Position numbers and translations under genes: made by a program. A stretch of 64,000 bases of DNA from Psychromonas sp. MB-3u-54. Its GTDB lineage: Bacteria > Pseudomonadota > Gammaproteobacteria > Enterobacterales > Psychromonadaceae. This document shows, one piece after another, positions 28,578-39,493 of this stretch. The DNA lies in assembly GCF_002836415.1 (NCBI RefSeq), contig NZ_PJBP01000087.1:1-64000 (forward strand), read 5' to 3'. The notes under the pieces were generated by a model. It worked only from the letters and a program-made list of their open reading frames with translations. It was not told the DNA's origin and ran no database searches. Position 1 is the first letter of the stretch; each line of letters begins with the position of its first letter.

Positions 28578-28637
28578 GGCTTAAGCCTTTTAGCCTTTTA
28601 GCCTTTTAGCTTTACAGCTTTATAGCTTTATAGCTTT
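28578..28637. repeat. Short tandem repeat at the 3' end of yeaC
   Basis: Units of the form AGCCTTTT and then AGCTTTAT/AGCTTTAC repeat about seven times and run into the yeaC stop region, so the last residues of YeaC (HKLKL) are encoded partly by repeat sequence. Confidence 0.65.
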
Positions 28638-28909
28638 AGTTTATGCACATCCGATGAAGAAACGTCAGAAAATTGTGATTTTAAGACTTTCTTACTTTCC
28701 ATATGGATTTCGCCACCTTTGGCGATCGAAAAGTGATCTGGCTTATCATTAAATTGACTTTGATAGACCATCAAAAATTGCAGAGAATCCGCTTTTTGCT
28801 GTGCCGTTAATTTATCGCCGTTTACCCATTTACCCGTTTCAACAGCCTCTTTGAGTTGATTGTATACTGCGGGTGATATGCTCTGCGCATAATCCGTCAT
28901 CTCTTTCAT
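28628..28909 (-). CDS. yeaC: YeaC-like DUF1315 protein
   Basis: The 93-residue protein matches E. coli YeaC in length and pattern: SPAVYNQLKEAVETGKWVNG, LTAQQKADSLQFLMVYQSQ and the GEIHMESKK block. The function of DUF1315 is not known to me. In E. coli yeaC is near gapA and yeaD, and both occur here 7-9 kb away. GAGGAAG four bases before the first ATG supports that start. Confidence 0.88.
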   Translation of the reverse strand: MKEMTDYAQSISPAVYNQLKEAVETGKWVNGDKLTAQQKADSLQFLMVYQSQFNDKPDHFSIAKGGEIHMESKKVLKSQFSDVSSSDVHKLKL

Positions 28910-28969
28910 GATGCTTCCTCATTAATTCTGTTTAAGATGTCATTATTAATTTAAAAATCAATATCCCAT

Positions 28970-28999
28970 AAAAAAGCCCTAACAAAGCGGTGCCAGGGC
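28970..28999 (-). terminator. Intrinsic terminator of the malQ-glgB-glgX operon
   Basis: Minus-strand stem GCCCT / AGGGC with an additional inner pairing region, followed by TTTTTTAT, located about 65 bases past the glgX stop. Confidence 0.75.
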
Positions 29000-29061
29000 G
29001 TTAAATTTAGTTTATTTTAAGATAAATTATTGGCTGCAATTTATACTTGTACCGTTAATCA

Positions 29062-31167
29062 TTAAGTTAAATGGCGTACACACTTTAACAAAATAACGGA
29101 TCTGGCTTTAACTTGAATAGCGTCGGTGATATTAGCCTCTTCGTCGGTTAATTTACCCGACGAACAAACCGTATTTATTTTCATTTTCCAAGCCAAACCA
29201 ACTTCTAAGGACGGCAAATTACAAGTAATGTGATAACTCGATGAGTTTAATATTATAAACCAACGCTCACCCAATTGCTTTTCCTCGCGCAATTCAACCG
29301 CAATCGCTTGAGAATTACTCGCGTGCCAATCAATCTCTTCCATTATCTCACCATTAGGGTGATACCACTGGACAAGATCTGAATTTTCACAGCGGTCAAT
29401 ACAATCATCACTGAGTGAAAGACTGCCAAATATATGAGATTCCTTACGTAGTTTTATAACCTCACTGGTAAAAGAAAATAGTTTTTTATCAGCATCAGTT
29501 AAATTCCAACTTAACCAGGTTAGAATATTATCCTGGCAATAAGCATTATTATTACCGGTTTGGGTATGACCCATTTCATCACCCGATAAAAAATGGGGTG
29601 TGCCCTGAGAAAGAAATAAACTGGCAATTAAATTACGTTTTTGCTGTTGGCGTATTTGATTGATTTTGACATCATCGGTTTGACCTTCAACACCATAATT
29701 AGCAGATAAATTATGCCCATGACCATCGCGACTTTTTTCACCGTTAGCTTCATTGTGCCTGCGCTCATAGGAAACAAGATCATCCATTGTAAAACCATCA
29801 TGATAGCAAATGTAATTAACGCTAGTGGAAATAGAGCGGTAACTCTTGGCAAATACGTCACGGGAACCGAGTAAACGTGTGGCAAGATCGCCCACGTTAC
29901 CGGTATCTCCACGCCAGAAAGAACGTAATGTATCGCGATAACGGTCGTTACACTCTAACCAATCACTGGGAAACCCGCCTAAACGATATCCTCCAGGGCC
30001 GATATCCCAAGGCTCAGCAATCAACTTGACGCGGCTTAATACCGGATCCTGTAACAGTGCTTTAAAAAAGGCACTGTGTTTATTAAAACCATTCGCTTCA
30101 CGGGCGAGGGTCACAGCCAGGTCAAAACGGAAACCATCAACCTGCATTTCTGTTACCCAATAACGCAATGAATCGAGTGCTAATTTTAAAGCCCAAGGGT
30201 AATCAAGGTTTATCGTATTACCACAGCCGGAATGATTACTGTAGTTTGAATAATTAAAATGGTTGCCATCCACTTCTTTTTCAAAGGTATAATAGTTACG
30301 GTTATCAAACCCTTTTAAACTCAGGATTAGACCGTTGTTTCCCGCCTCTGCGCTATGGTTATAAACCACATCTAAAATGACTTCTATGCCTTCAGCATGA
30401 AGTTCGCGCACCATGGTTTTAAATTCATTGACCGCATCAAATTGTGAATAACGGTTTTCAGGCGCAAAGAAGTTAATCGGGTTATAACCCCAATAATTGG
30501 TTAAACCAAAACTTTTAAGTCTTAATTCACTCACAAAGCTAAACACCGGCATTATCTGCAAACTGGTAATGCCCAAAGCTTTATAATGTTTAATACTTTC
30601 AGGATGTGATAAACCAAGATATTTACCACGTTTTTCCAACGGAATTTTTTTATTACGCTGGCTGAAACTCTTTACATGTACTTCGTAAATGATGCGCTCA
30701 TGCTCAGGAATATTAGGTTTAGTGACTCCTTTCCAATCAAAACTGTTATCAATAACAACTGACTTAACCACCTGAGAGTGATCGTCATCACTCTGCGCCT
30801 GAGCAAAGTTATGCTGGACACGATTTAAAGCCCTTGCATAGGGATCAATTAATAAATTATTTTGATTAAACAAAAGACCATTTTCTGGTTGGTAATCACC
30901 GTATACCCGATACCCGTATAGCTGTCCCTTTTTGACCTGATCAACAAAAATGCTCCACATCTTCCCTTGTTTGACTTCAAGAGGATAGTTAGCAATTTCA
31001 TTTTCATGTTTATCAAATAAACATAAGTCAACGCGATAAGCGCCTAAGCTATAAACTGAAAAGTGACAGCCTTCTTTATCTAGAATTGCACCAAGGGGCA
31101 GAAACTGCCCGCGTGATGCAGAGAAAGGATGCTTTTTTTTATCCAGTTCTAAGAGTTTATCTTCCAA
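29062..31167 (-). CDS. glgX: Glycogen debranching enzyme (isoamylase type, GH13_11)
   Basis: The 701-residue protein has an N-terminal CBM48-type domain (LGAILDKEGCHFSVYS) and a GH13 barrel with the nucleophile in VDGFRFDLA, acid/base in LIAEPWDIG, and YHDGFTMDDL. GlgX hydrolyses alpha-1,6 branches of partly degraded glycogen. The start is TTG, immediately after the glgB stop (TAA-TTG); AAGG in the last glgB codons serves as the ribosome site. No nearby ATG preserves the N-terminal domain. It is the last gene of the operon. Confidence 0.93.
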   Translation of the reverse strand: MEDKLLELDKKKHPFSASRGQFLPLGAILDKEGCHFSVYSLGAYRVDLCLFDKHENEIANYPLEVKQGKMWSIFVDQVKKGQLYGYRVYGDYQPENGLLFNQNNLLIDPYARALNRVQHNFAQAQSDDDHSQVVKSVVIDNSFDWKGVTKPNIPEHERIIYEVHVKSFSQRNKKIPLEKRGKYLGLSHPESIKHYKALGITSLQIMPVFSFVSELRLKSFGLTNYWGYNPINFFAPENRYSQFDAVNEFKTMVRELHAEGIEVILDVVYNHSAEAGNNGLILSLKGFDNRNYYTFEKEVDGNHFNYSNYSNHSGCGNTINLDYPWALKLALDSLRYWVTEMQVDGFRFDLAVTLAREANGFNKHSAFFKALLQDPVLSRVKLIAEPWDIGPGGYRLGGFPSDWLECNDRYRDTLRSFWRGDTGNVGDLATRLLGSRDVFAKSYRSISTSVNYICYHDGFTMDDLVSYERRHNEANGEKSRDGHGHNLSANYGVEGQTDDVKINQIRQQQKRNLIASLFLSQGTPHFLSGDEMGHTQTGNNNAYCQDNILTWLSWNLTDADKKLFSFTSEVIKLRKESHIFGSLSLSDDCIDRCENSDLVQWYHPNGEIMEEIDWHASNSQAIAVELREEKQLGERWFIILNSSSYHITCNLPSLEVGLAWKMKINTVCSSGKLTDEEANITDAIQVKARSVILLKCVRHLT

Positions 31168-33456
31168 TTATTTTACCTTTTTTTGTAAATACACAGTGGA
31201 TAAAGGGGGTAAATTCAGTTTAATTGAATATTCCTTACCTTGCCACTGTTGTTCTTCTGCAACAAAGACGCCCATTTTATCGCCCATTGCATAATTACTG
31301 CCCCAATAATATTCACTATCGGTGTTTAAAATAACTTCATAATCAGCTAATTCATCAACGGCCACCCGGTAACCATCACGGGGTAACGGGGTAAAGTTAG
31401 ACAGGCAGATAACCTGTTTATCTTGCGCTAGGTTTTTCCTTACAAAAGCAAGGATACTTTTTTCCCCATCGGAATGATCTAACCATTCAAACCCTTTCGT
31501 ATCGTAATCAGCTTCATAGAATGCAGAGTTGTTTTTATAAGCTTTATTCAAGTCACAGGTAAGTAGCTTTTGACCTTTATGTTTATCAAACTTCAACAAG
31601 CCCCAATCTAATCCCTTGTTATAATTCCATTCACTCGCTTGCGCAAATTCAGTGCCCATAAAGTTTAATTTTTTGCCCGGATGAGCATACATATAGCCCA
31701 TATAAGCACGTAAATTGGCAGCCGCTTGCCATTCATCACCCGGCATTTTGCCAATTATACTTTTTTTACCGTGCACTACTTCATCATGAGAAATAGGTAA
31801 AACAAAGTGTTCATTGTAATGGTAAACCATCGAAAAGGTCATTTCATGATGGTGGTATTTACGATACATAGGATCTGTTTCCATGTAACTTAAGGTATCG
31901 TTCATCCAACCCATATTCCATTTAAAACCAAAACCTAAACCACCTTCAAAAGTAGGTTTAGAGACACCCGCAAAGGCAGTTGATTCTTCCGCTATGGTCA
32001 TTGCATTTGGATATTGACCGTATACTTCTTCATTAAACCATTTTAATAAGCTAATAGCTTCATAGTTATGGTTACCACCATCTACATTAGGTACCCATTC
32101 GCCTTCTTCACGTGAATAATCCCAATGCAGCATTGAAGCTACGGCATCAACACGTAAACCATCAACATGGAATTTATCTAACCAGATTAATGCACTTGCC
32201 ACCAGAAATTGACGGACATGATCGCGACCAAAATCATAAATGTATGAGTTCCAATCTAGATGCCAACCACGGCGCGGATCTTCATACTCGTATAAAGGTG
32301 TGCCATCAAAGCGCGCTAAACCGTGCGGATCCGCAGGGAAATGTGCAGGTACCCAATCAACAATGACCGAAATACCAGCCTGGTGACATTGATCAATGAA
32401 ATATTTAAGATCGTCCGCATCACCAAAGCGGCTGGTTGCCGCAAATAGACCAACGGGTTGATATCCCCACGAACCATCATAGGGAAATTCAGAAATGGGC
32501 ATGACTTCAAGGTGCGTATAGCCCAATTCAAGCAGATAAGGAATGAGTTCAGCAGCCAGTTCACGATAGGTAAGCATACGATCGACACCATTTTCGTGTT
32601 TACGCTTCCATGAGCCTAAATGCACTTCATAGATGCTCATTGCGCTATAACGTTTGTCACCTGTTTGTGATGCGCGCCATTCCTGATCGTTCCATTGGTA
32701 GAGATCATGATCAACAACAATCGACGAATGAGACGGGTATAGCTCAGCTTGGAAACCGACAGGATCCGCTTTATGCGGCAGACGATTACCTAATCCATCT
32801 TTGAGTTCAAATTTATAAGCACATCCCGCTTTTAAATCCGGTACAAAAATAACCCAATGCCCACACCAGCTGCGCTGCATGGGTTGACGTCGTCCATCCC
32901 AATGATTGAATTGAGTGATCAGGCTGACACTGGTGGCATTCGGCGCATAGACAATAAAACGTACGCCAGAGATATCGATGTCACCAACATGTGTTGTTTT
33001 AAGTTGTGCACCTAATGTTTTATAAACATTTTGCGGCGCTTCATGCAAGGTAGACAAACCATCAAAAGCGATCTCATGGAATTGATAAGGATCGACAAAA
33101 CGATGCTCGCCAGCAGCGTAAACGGCCTTAAATTCATAAATGAATTTTTCGTTCAGTTCTGGCAATTCAATTTCAAATAAACCCGCTGCATCTATTAACT
33201 TCAGCTCAGTTAATGGCTTTTCTTCTGATAAAGCATACAGCTCTACTTTTTGGGCATCGGGTAGCCAAGCGCGGACCACAAACCCTTTGCCTTTAGGGTT
33301 TTTCAACAAACCCAACTGCTCAAAAGGATCAGGTAATTTCGCTTCGTTCAGTAATGAAATTAAAGAGGCATGGACCTCAGGTACCACTGCCTTTTTAGCC
33401 TCATTTTTTACCGGCTTAGTTGTTTTTTTTGCCGCTTTAGTTACAGTTTTATTCAT
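31168..33456 (-). CDS. glgB: 1,4-alpha-glucan branching enzyme
   Basis: The 762-residue GH13_9 enzyme has two N-terminal CBM48-like domains and a barrel with nucleophile region DGLRVDAVASMLHWDY, acid AEESTAF, and PISHDEVVHGKKSI. It makes the alpha-1,6 branches of glycogen. It is longer than E. coli GlgB (728 residues), mainly because of an Ala/Lys-rich N-terminal tail (KAAKKTTKPVKNEAKKA) of about 25 residues. It follows malQ by 35 bases and abuts glgX. glgC and glgA are not in this window. Confidence 0.95.
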   Translation of the reverse strand: MNKTVTKAAKKTTKPVKNEAKKAVVPEVHASLISLLNEAKLPDPFEQLGLLKNPKGKGFVVRAWLPDAQKVELYALSEEKPLTELKLIDAAGLFEIELPELNEKFIYEFKAVYAAGEHRFVDPYQFHEIAFDGLSTLHEAPQNVYKTLGAQLKTTHVGDIDISGVRFIVYAPNATSVSLITQFNHWDGRRQPMQRSWCGHWVIFVPDLKAGCAYKFELKDGLGNRLPHKADPVGFQAELYPSHSSIVVDHDLYQWNDQEWRASQTGDKRYSAMSIYEVHLGSWKRKHENGVDRMLTYRELAAELIPYLLELGYTHLEVMPISEFPYDGSWGYQPVGLFAATSRFGDADDLKYFIDQCHQAGISVIVDWVPAHFPADPHGLARFDGTPLYEYEDPRRGWHLDWNSYIYDFGRDHVRQFLVASALIWLDKFHVDGLRVDAVASMLHWDYSREEGEWVPNVDGGNHNYEAISLLKWFNEEVYGQYPNAMTIAEESTAFAGVSKPTFEGGLGFGFKWNMGWMNDTLSYMETDPMYRKYHHHEMTFSMVYHYNEHFVLPISHDEVVHGKKSIIGKMPGDEWQAAANLRAYMGYMYAHPGKKLNFMGTEFAQASEWNYNKGLDWGLLKFDKHKGQKLLTCDLNKAYKNNSAFYEADYDTKGFEWLDHSDGEKSILAFVRKNLAQDKQVICLSNFTPLPRDGYRVAVDELADYEVILNTDSEYYWGSNYAMGDKMGVFVAEEQQWQGKEYSIKLNLPPLSTVYLQKKVK

Positions 33457-33491
33457 AATTTAAGAGCCTACTGGTTAATGTTAAATAGCAA

Positions 33492-35690
33492 TTATATTTT
33501 ACCGTTGCGCGCTTGAGATAATTTATTGAGCAGTGTTTTTATGTCTGGATCGGTAAATATCTGCTCAATATTTTTTGACAGTTTACGTTGCCAGTTCTTA
33601 TATTCATCTGAAGTCCCGGGTACGTTAACCGGTTGATCCATTTCTAAAAAGTCTTCCAACTGCAAACTTAATAATGCGGAATTACCGGCCGCCAGATGGG
33701 TTTGCAAGGCGAAGTTTAAAGTTTGATCCATCGGAGTTATGTAAGCATCTCGCGGAAAATTACCGGGTAAGCGATTGTGACCATGCAAACTGTCCAGTAT
33801 CTGCTGTTTACAACGTATACGATTTTCGAGTAGCTGTTGATAAGCGACCGGATCAGGATACAGCCCCAATTCTCTGCCAAGGTGAAGATCTTCACAATTC
33901 CAGAAACCTTTAATGGTTGGCATATCATGGGTCGACAGTGTTGCCATTGCCTGCTCACTGTAATGTGAAGGTGATATATAACCACCATCCGATGCGACTT
34001 CGAAGAAAAATACCTTATAAGAATACACACCGGCATCTTTTAATAAAACATCCATCCCTTCGGGTACAGTACCCAGGTCTTCGCCAATAACAAGACACTC
34101 ATTACGAACACTCTCAAGTGCCAATAAATTAAGCATGTCATGTACCGCATAATAGACGTATGCCCCTTTATCTGCACCACCATTTTCAGGAACCCACCAA
34201 AGTCGTAATAAGGCCATCACGTGATCAATACGCAGTGCACCACAATGACTCATATTAGACTGCAACAGATCGATAAAGGGCTGATAACCCGCTTTGATCA
34301 TTTGATCCGGTGCTATTGGCGGTAATCCCCAACTTTGTCCGAGAGGACCAAGCACATCCGGTGGCGCACCGATACTGATATTCTCACAATACAGCGAGCG
34401 GTTTGCCCAAATATCAGAGCTGCTTTTACCCACACCGACCGCCAGATCCCGGTAAATACCTAATGTCATTCCCAGAGATTTAGCTAATTGATGCGCTTCT
34501 TCGAGTTGCAATTCAGCAATCCACTGGCAATAGCACCAAAATAACACCTGATCCTGATTATCTTTTATCCATGCCTGTGATCCATCACTTTGAAAGGACT
34601 GAAATTCTTCAGGCCATGATGGCCAGCCCCAGGAATTTGAATCTTCAGCAAGGAATTTAAACTGCAGAGCATCGTAACTTGCTTGTTGCTGTAATGATTC
34701 GCCTTTTTGCTCAACATAAATTTGCAAACTGGCTAGCCGTTTTATACTTGCCGCACTGCCATCATTAAGTGTCGCAAATAATGCTTTTAATATTTCAAGT
34801 TTAAGTGCAGTCACCTTTTCATAATCGACCCAATCAGTCTCACGTAAACTTGTTAGCTGATGTTGAAATTGATCACTTTCTATTTCAGTTTGTAAGGCTT
34901 TATTACGTTTCAGCTCATCAACTGCAGTGAGATCCGTATATAAAATATTGAGCCATTTTCTTGAAGAGGGACTGTATGGGCTTGCCTGCTTAGGCTGGGA
35001 AGGAGATAACGCATGGATAGGGTTTAAGCCGATAAAATCACCGCCCGTTTCGGCGGTGTTTTTTAACAAGGTTTTTAAATCGCTGAAATCACCAATGCCC
35101 CAGTTAACCTCACTCTTAACACAATAAAGCTGGACACTGGCGCCCCAAACCTTTTTCCCCTGGTCTATCTTCTTCGGCGTATAACAACTTGCCGGCGTAA
35201 TGATTAAAGACATTGTTGCCAGTGCTTCATCATTACCTTGTTCATAAAGCGATAAGGAATGATAACCAAAAGGCAAATCTAAGGTCAGTGCCATCTGATA
35301 ACAGTGAAATTCAATATCTGAAATTTCGTTAACCGCGATTAACGGAAATTTTATTGCGGATAAGGTCTGCGTAATTTCATTTTTATCTTCGGTGGTGATT
35401 TTATAGAGCAAATCATCCGTTGCAAAATCAATCGGTAAACAGATATCCAGGGTATAAGTATCGTGCTTTTCATAAATAGCAACAGGCGGTAATAAAGATA
35501 ACCAATGCTGCTTTTCCTGTTCGAGGTAATGCGCGGTTAGTGCATCATCATTATCGGCTTCGTAGCCCATTTTATTGATGATATTTCTAATGTTTTCATC
35601 TGAAATTTTAGCAGGTTTCCCCCATGCATCAACAAAACCAGGATCAATTCCTTTTAATTCCATAAACATATTTAAAGCTGAGTTAGTCAT
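33492..35690 (-). CDS. malQ: 4-alpha-glucanotransferase (amylomaltase, GH77)
   Basis: The 732-residue protein is MalQ: a long N-terminal domain of about 170 residues typical of the proteobacterial form, then GH77 motifs FIGLNPIHALSPSQP, LRIDHVMALLRLWW (nucleophile Asp), LVIGEDLGTVPEGM (acid/base Glu) and LSTHDMPTIKGFW. It transfers maltosyl or longer units between glucans and releases glucose. As first gene of an operon with glgB and glgX it links maltodextrin and glycogen turnover. It is divergent from yeaD. Confidence 0.95.
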   Translation of the reverse strand: MTNSALNMFMELKGIDPGFVDAWGKPAKISDENIRNIINKMGYEADNDDALTAHYLEQEKQHWLSLLPPVAIYEKHDTYTLDICLPIDFATDDLLYKITTEDKNEITQTLSAIKFPLIAVNEISDIEFHCYQMALTLDLPFGYHSLSLYEQGNDEALATMSLIITPASCYTPKKIDQGKKVWGASVQLYCVKSEVNWGIGDFSDLKTLLKNTAETGGDFIGLNPIHALSPSQPKQASPYSPSSRKWLNILYTDLTAVDELKRNKALQTEIESDQFQHQLTSLRETDWVDYEKVTALKLEILKALFATLNDGSAASIKRLASLQIYVEQKGESLQQQASYDALQFKFLAEDSNSWGWPSWPEEFQSFQSDGSQAWIKDNQDQVLFWCYCQWIAELQLEEAHQLAKSLGMTLGIYRDLAVGVGKSSSDIWANRSLYCENISIGAPPDVLGPLGQSWGLPPIAPDQMIKAGYQPFIDLLQSNMSHCGALRIDHVMALLRLWWVPENGGADKGAYVYYAVHDMLNLLALESVRNECLVIGEDLGTVPEGMDVLLKDAGVYSYKVFFFEVASDGGYISPSHYSEQAMATLSTHDMPTIKGFWNCEDLHLGRELGLYPDPVAYQQLLENRIRCKQQILDSLHGHNRLPGNFPRDAYITPMDQTLNFALQTHLAAGNSALLSLQLEDFLEMDQPVNVPGTSDEYKNWQRKLSKNIEQIFTDPDIKTLLNKLSQARNGKI

Positions 35691-35995
35691 GTGACACCTA
35701 TTTTTATCTAAAAATACAACTTATCAGTATTATTAATCGTTTCCCACATTTCATCTGTTAAAAGTTCAATAGCAGTTTAAAATGGAAAAATTTAATACTT
35801 GTTTCTAGAATATATTTAATATATCGCTCTGGAATATATAAACATTTTATGATTTAGTGTACAAGTACTACTAATAGATTTACTGAAAAAACAGTTCACA
35901 TCCCACTTTATTATTTTGCACCTAGGGTGCCAATAAACAAGTGCTAAAAGCGTTATCTTAACCCAATACAACACCTCATCACATAGGATTTTTTC
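35691..35995. other. Divergent promoter region malQ / yeaD
   Basis: The 305 bases are AT-rich and gene-free. They must hold the promoters of the malQ operon (minus) and yeaD (plus). I could not identify a convincing operator; a CRP- or MalT-type box was not recognised by eye. Confidence 0.4.
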
Positions 35996-36901
35996 ATGCT
36001 ACGTCACATTTCTTTAGATAAAATAAAGACGTTATCCACAGCCGTTAGTATCCAAGCCGATGCAGCCGGTTATGAATTTTTAATCATCGGGCACGAAAAA
36101 TTTGATGCCGCTTTTGCGCTTCATGGCGGCCATCTTGTGCATTTCCAATTAAAAGAACAACCGCCCATTATCTGGTTAAGTAAAACCGCCATTTATAATC
36201 AGCAAAAGGCAATTCGTGGCGGCGTCCCCGTTTGCTGGCCCTGGTTTGGTGCTGCCGATAAATCTTTGGGAGAAAACCTACCTGCACATGGATTTGCCCG
36301 CACCAGCAAGTGGGAGCTTGCTGCGCATAACGAATTTTCCGAGGGTGTGGAGATTGAACTGCGCTTAACCGACAACGCGGCAACGCGGGAAATCTGGCCA
36401 TTTCAATTTGAATTAGTGCTAAAGGCGACCTTAACTGATCAAATAAAACTTGAGTTGATCAGCAAAAACACCGGCAACAGCCCTTTCTCATACCGAGGGG
36501 CTTTACACACTTATTTAAATATTAGTGCGCCGGAGTCATGTGCTATTTCGGGCTTAAATAACAACTATAATGATTCGTTGAATAATGGCCAGGCAAAGTC
36601 CGGTGACAGCACATTAAAAATCACAGGTCCGATCGATGCTATCTATAAAAAAGCGCTTTCCCCTATTAAATTGTCAGATAAGCAGTTTAACCGCCAACTT
36701 ATTATAGACAACTCAGGTAATGACACCGAAGTTTTATGGACTCCTTGGGTCGCTGGTGCGCAAGCTTTTGCAGACATGACGGATCAGGGTTACAAAACCA
36801 TGTTCTGCATTGAATCTGCTATTACAAATAAAAGCGGAGTAACAGTAAAACCGGGGCATTCACACAGCCTGACAAGCACAATAAAATCTCATCTAGGGTG
36901 A
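35996..36901 (+). CDS. yeaD: D-hexose-6-phosphate mutarotase (YeaD)
   Basis: The 301-residue aldose-epimerase-fold protein has the YeaD blocks FDAAFALHGGHLVHFQ, IRGGVPVCWPWFGA, AHGFARTSKWEL, RGALHTYLNIS (catalytic His region) and MFCIESAI (catalytic Glu region). It interconverts the anomers of glucose-6-phosphate. AGGA lies seven bases before the ATG. It precedes gapA on the same strand by 342 bases, with a separate gapA promoter between them. Confidence 0.92.
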   Translation: MLRHISLDKIKTLSTAVSIQADAAGYEFLIIGHEKFDAAFALHGGHLVHFQLKEQPPIIWLSKTAIYNQQKAIRGGVPVCWPWFGAADKSLGENLPAHGFARTSKWELAAHNEFSEGVEIELRLTDNAATREIWPFQFELVLKATLTDQIKLELISKNTGNSPFSYRGALHTYLNISAPESCAISGLNNNYNDSLNNGQAKSGDSTLKITGPIDAIYKKALSPIKLSDKQFNRQLIIDNSGNDTEVLWTPWVAGAQAFADMTDQGYKTMFCIESAITNKSGVTVKPGHSHSLTSTIKSHLG

Positions 36902-37162
36902 AAATATTTTCGTATTTCGACATTTTTAAAATGGGAATATTACTGAAAATTGACCACCAGATAAAAGAGTTTGCTAACATAAAACTGAGTTAAATACCTG
37001 TTTAGCTTTCTTTTTTGTGTGTTAGCCATTAAAATAGCTGTGTAATTTAATTACAAATGATTTTTTCTATAAGCACAATGATAAAAAAAAGACATTATTT
37101 ACTCTTTTTATGAAAATTTATCATACAAGGCAATTAACTTGACTAACACTAAGTAACTTGAC

Positions 37163-37198
37163 TAACATCAAGCCTTTGGTGTTAGTGGCACCTATAAT
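37163..37198 (+). promoter_or_regulatory. Candidate gapA promoter and operator
   Basis: A TATAAT box lies at 37193-37198, 46 bases before the gapA ATG. Just upstream, TAACATC (37163) and GGTGTTA (37178) form an inverted repeat across the -35 region. A 19-20 base direct repeat, AACTTGACTAACA-type, spans about 37135-37172. A good -35 hexamer is not evident, so an activator or repressor is plausible. Confidence 0.5.
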
Positions 37199-37240
37199 AG
37201 ACACAGTTTTTAAAATCAAACCATCCAAAAGGATCTATAA

Positions 37241-38236
<996 letters not shown>

Positions 38237-38261
38237 GCAATAATTAGCTAAAACTTGTTGT

Positions 38262-39485
38262 AAGCCTGTGTTTTTACACGGGCTTTTTTGTACCTAAAAT
38301 TCGCCCGAAGCTAAAAACTCGAAGCTCGAAAGCTCGAAGCTCGAAGTTTAAGAAATTGAATCGACATCATAAGTTAATAAATGGAATGGGAATTATGTTA
38401 TTTGTAGGGTGCATTCTATGCACCGCAGCCAGCTGCAATCGGTGCTGAAGCGCACCCTACGGGCACAATAAGCAATAATTAGTCAAATTTGTTTTAAGCC
38501 TGTACTTCGGTATGGGCTTTTTTGTACCTAAAATTCGCCCGAAAGCGCGAAAACTCGAAGCTAAAAACTCGAAGCTCGAAGTTTAAGAAATTGAATCGAC
38601 ATCATAAGTTAATAAATGGAATGGGGATTATGTTATTTGTAGGGTGCATTCTATGCACCGCAGGCAGCTGCAATCGGTGCGCAGAGCGCACCCTACGGGC
38701 ACAACAAGCAATAATTAGTCAAATTTGTTTTAAGCCTGTACTTCGGTATGGGCTTTTTTGTACCTGAAATTCGCTCGAAAGCGCGAAAGCTCGAAGCTCG
38801 AAGCTCGAAGTTTAAGAAATTGAATTGACATCATAAGTTAATAAATGGAATGGGGATTATGTTATTTGTAGGGTGCATTCTATGCACCGCAGGCAGCTGC
38901 AATCGGTGCTGAAGCGCACCCTACGGGCACAATAAGCAATAATTAGTCAAATTTGTTTTAAGCCTGTGTTTTTACACGGGCTTTTTTGTACCTAAAATTC
39001 GCCCGAAGCTAAAAACTCGAAGCTAAAAACTCGAAGCTCGAAAGCTCGAAGCTCGAAGTTTAAGAAATTGAATCGACATCATAAGTTAATAAATGGAGTG
39101 GGGATTATGTTATTTGTAGGGTGCATTCTATGCACCGCAGGCAGCTGCAATCGGTGCTGAAGCGCACCCTACGGGCACAATAAGCAATAATTAGCTAAAA
39201 CTTTTTTAAGCCTGTGTTTTTACACGGGCTTTTTTGTACCTAAAATTCACCCAAAGCTCTAAAACTCGAAGCTAAAAGCTCGAAGCTCGAAGCTCGAAGT
39301 TTAAGAAATTGAATTGACATCATAAGTTAATAAATTGAATGGGAATTATGTTATTTGTAGGGTGCATTCTATGCACCGCAGGCAGCTGCAATCGGTGCGC
39401 AAAAGCGCACCCTACGGGAATAATAAGCAATTATTAGTCAAAATTTTCTTTAATCCTGTACTTCGGTGCGGGCTTTTTTGTGCCT
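38262..39485. repeat. Tandem array of terminator plus REP-pair units downstream of gapA
   Basis: The gapA terminator recurs at 38262, 38496, 38732, 38960, 39208 and 39452 (periods 228-248). Between successive terminators lies the same block: a microsatellite of AAGCTCGA-type repeats, a TTGAATCGACATCATAAG stretch, and an inverted REP pair (GTAGGGTGCATTCTATGCACC and GGTGCGCAGAGCGCACC then CTAC). Five full units are seen. Units differ in the terminator stem, loop, and microsatellite length. Confidence 0.9.
38263..38288 (+). terminator. gapA intrinsic terminator
   Basis: The stem AGCCTGTGT / ACACGGGCT with a short T loop is followed by TTTTTTG, 26 bases past the gapA stop. Five further copies follow in the tandem array. 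Confidence 0.85.
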
Positions 39486-39493
39486 GAAATTCG

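Noticed and set aside
38522-38767. 81-codon frame in the gapA downstream array
   Set aside because: Crosses a terminator and a REP pair of the tandem array.
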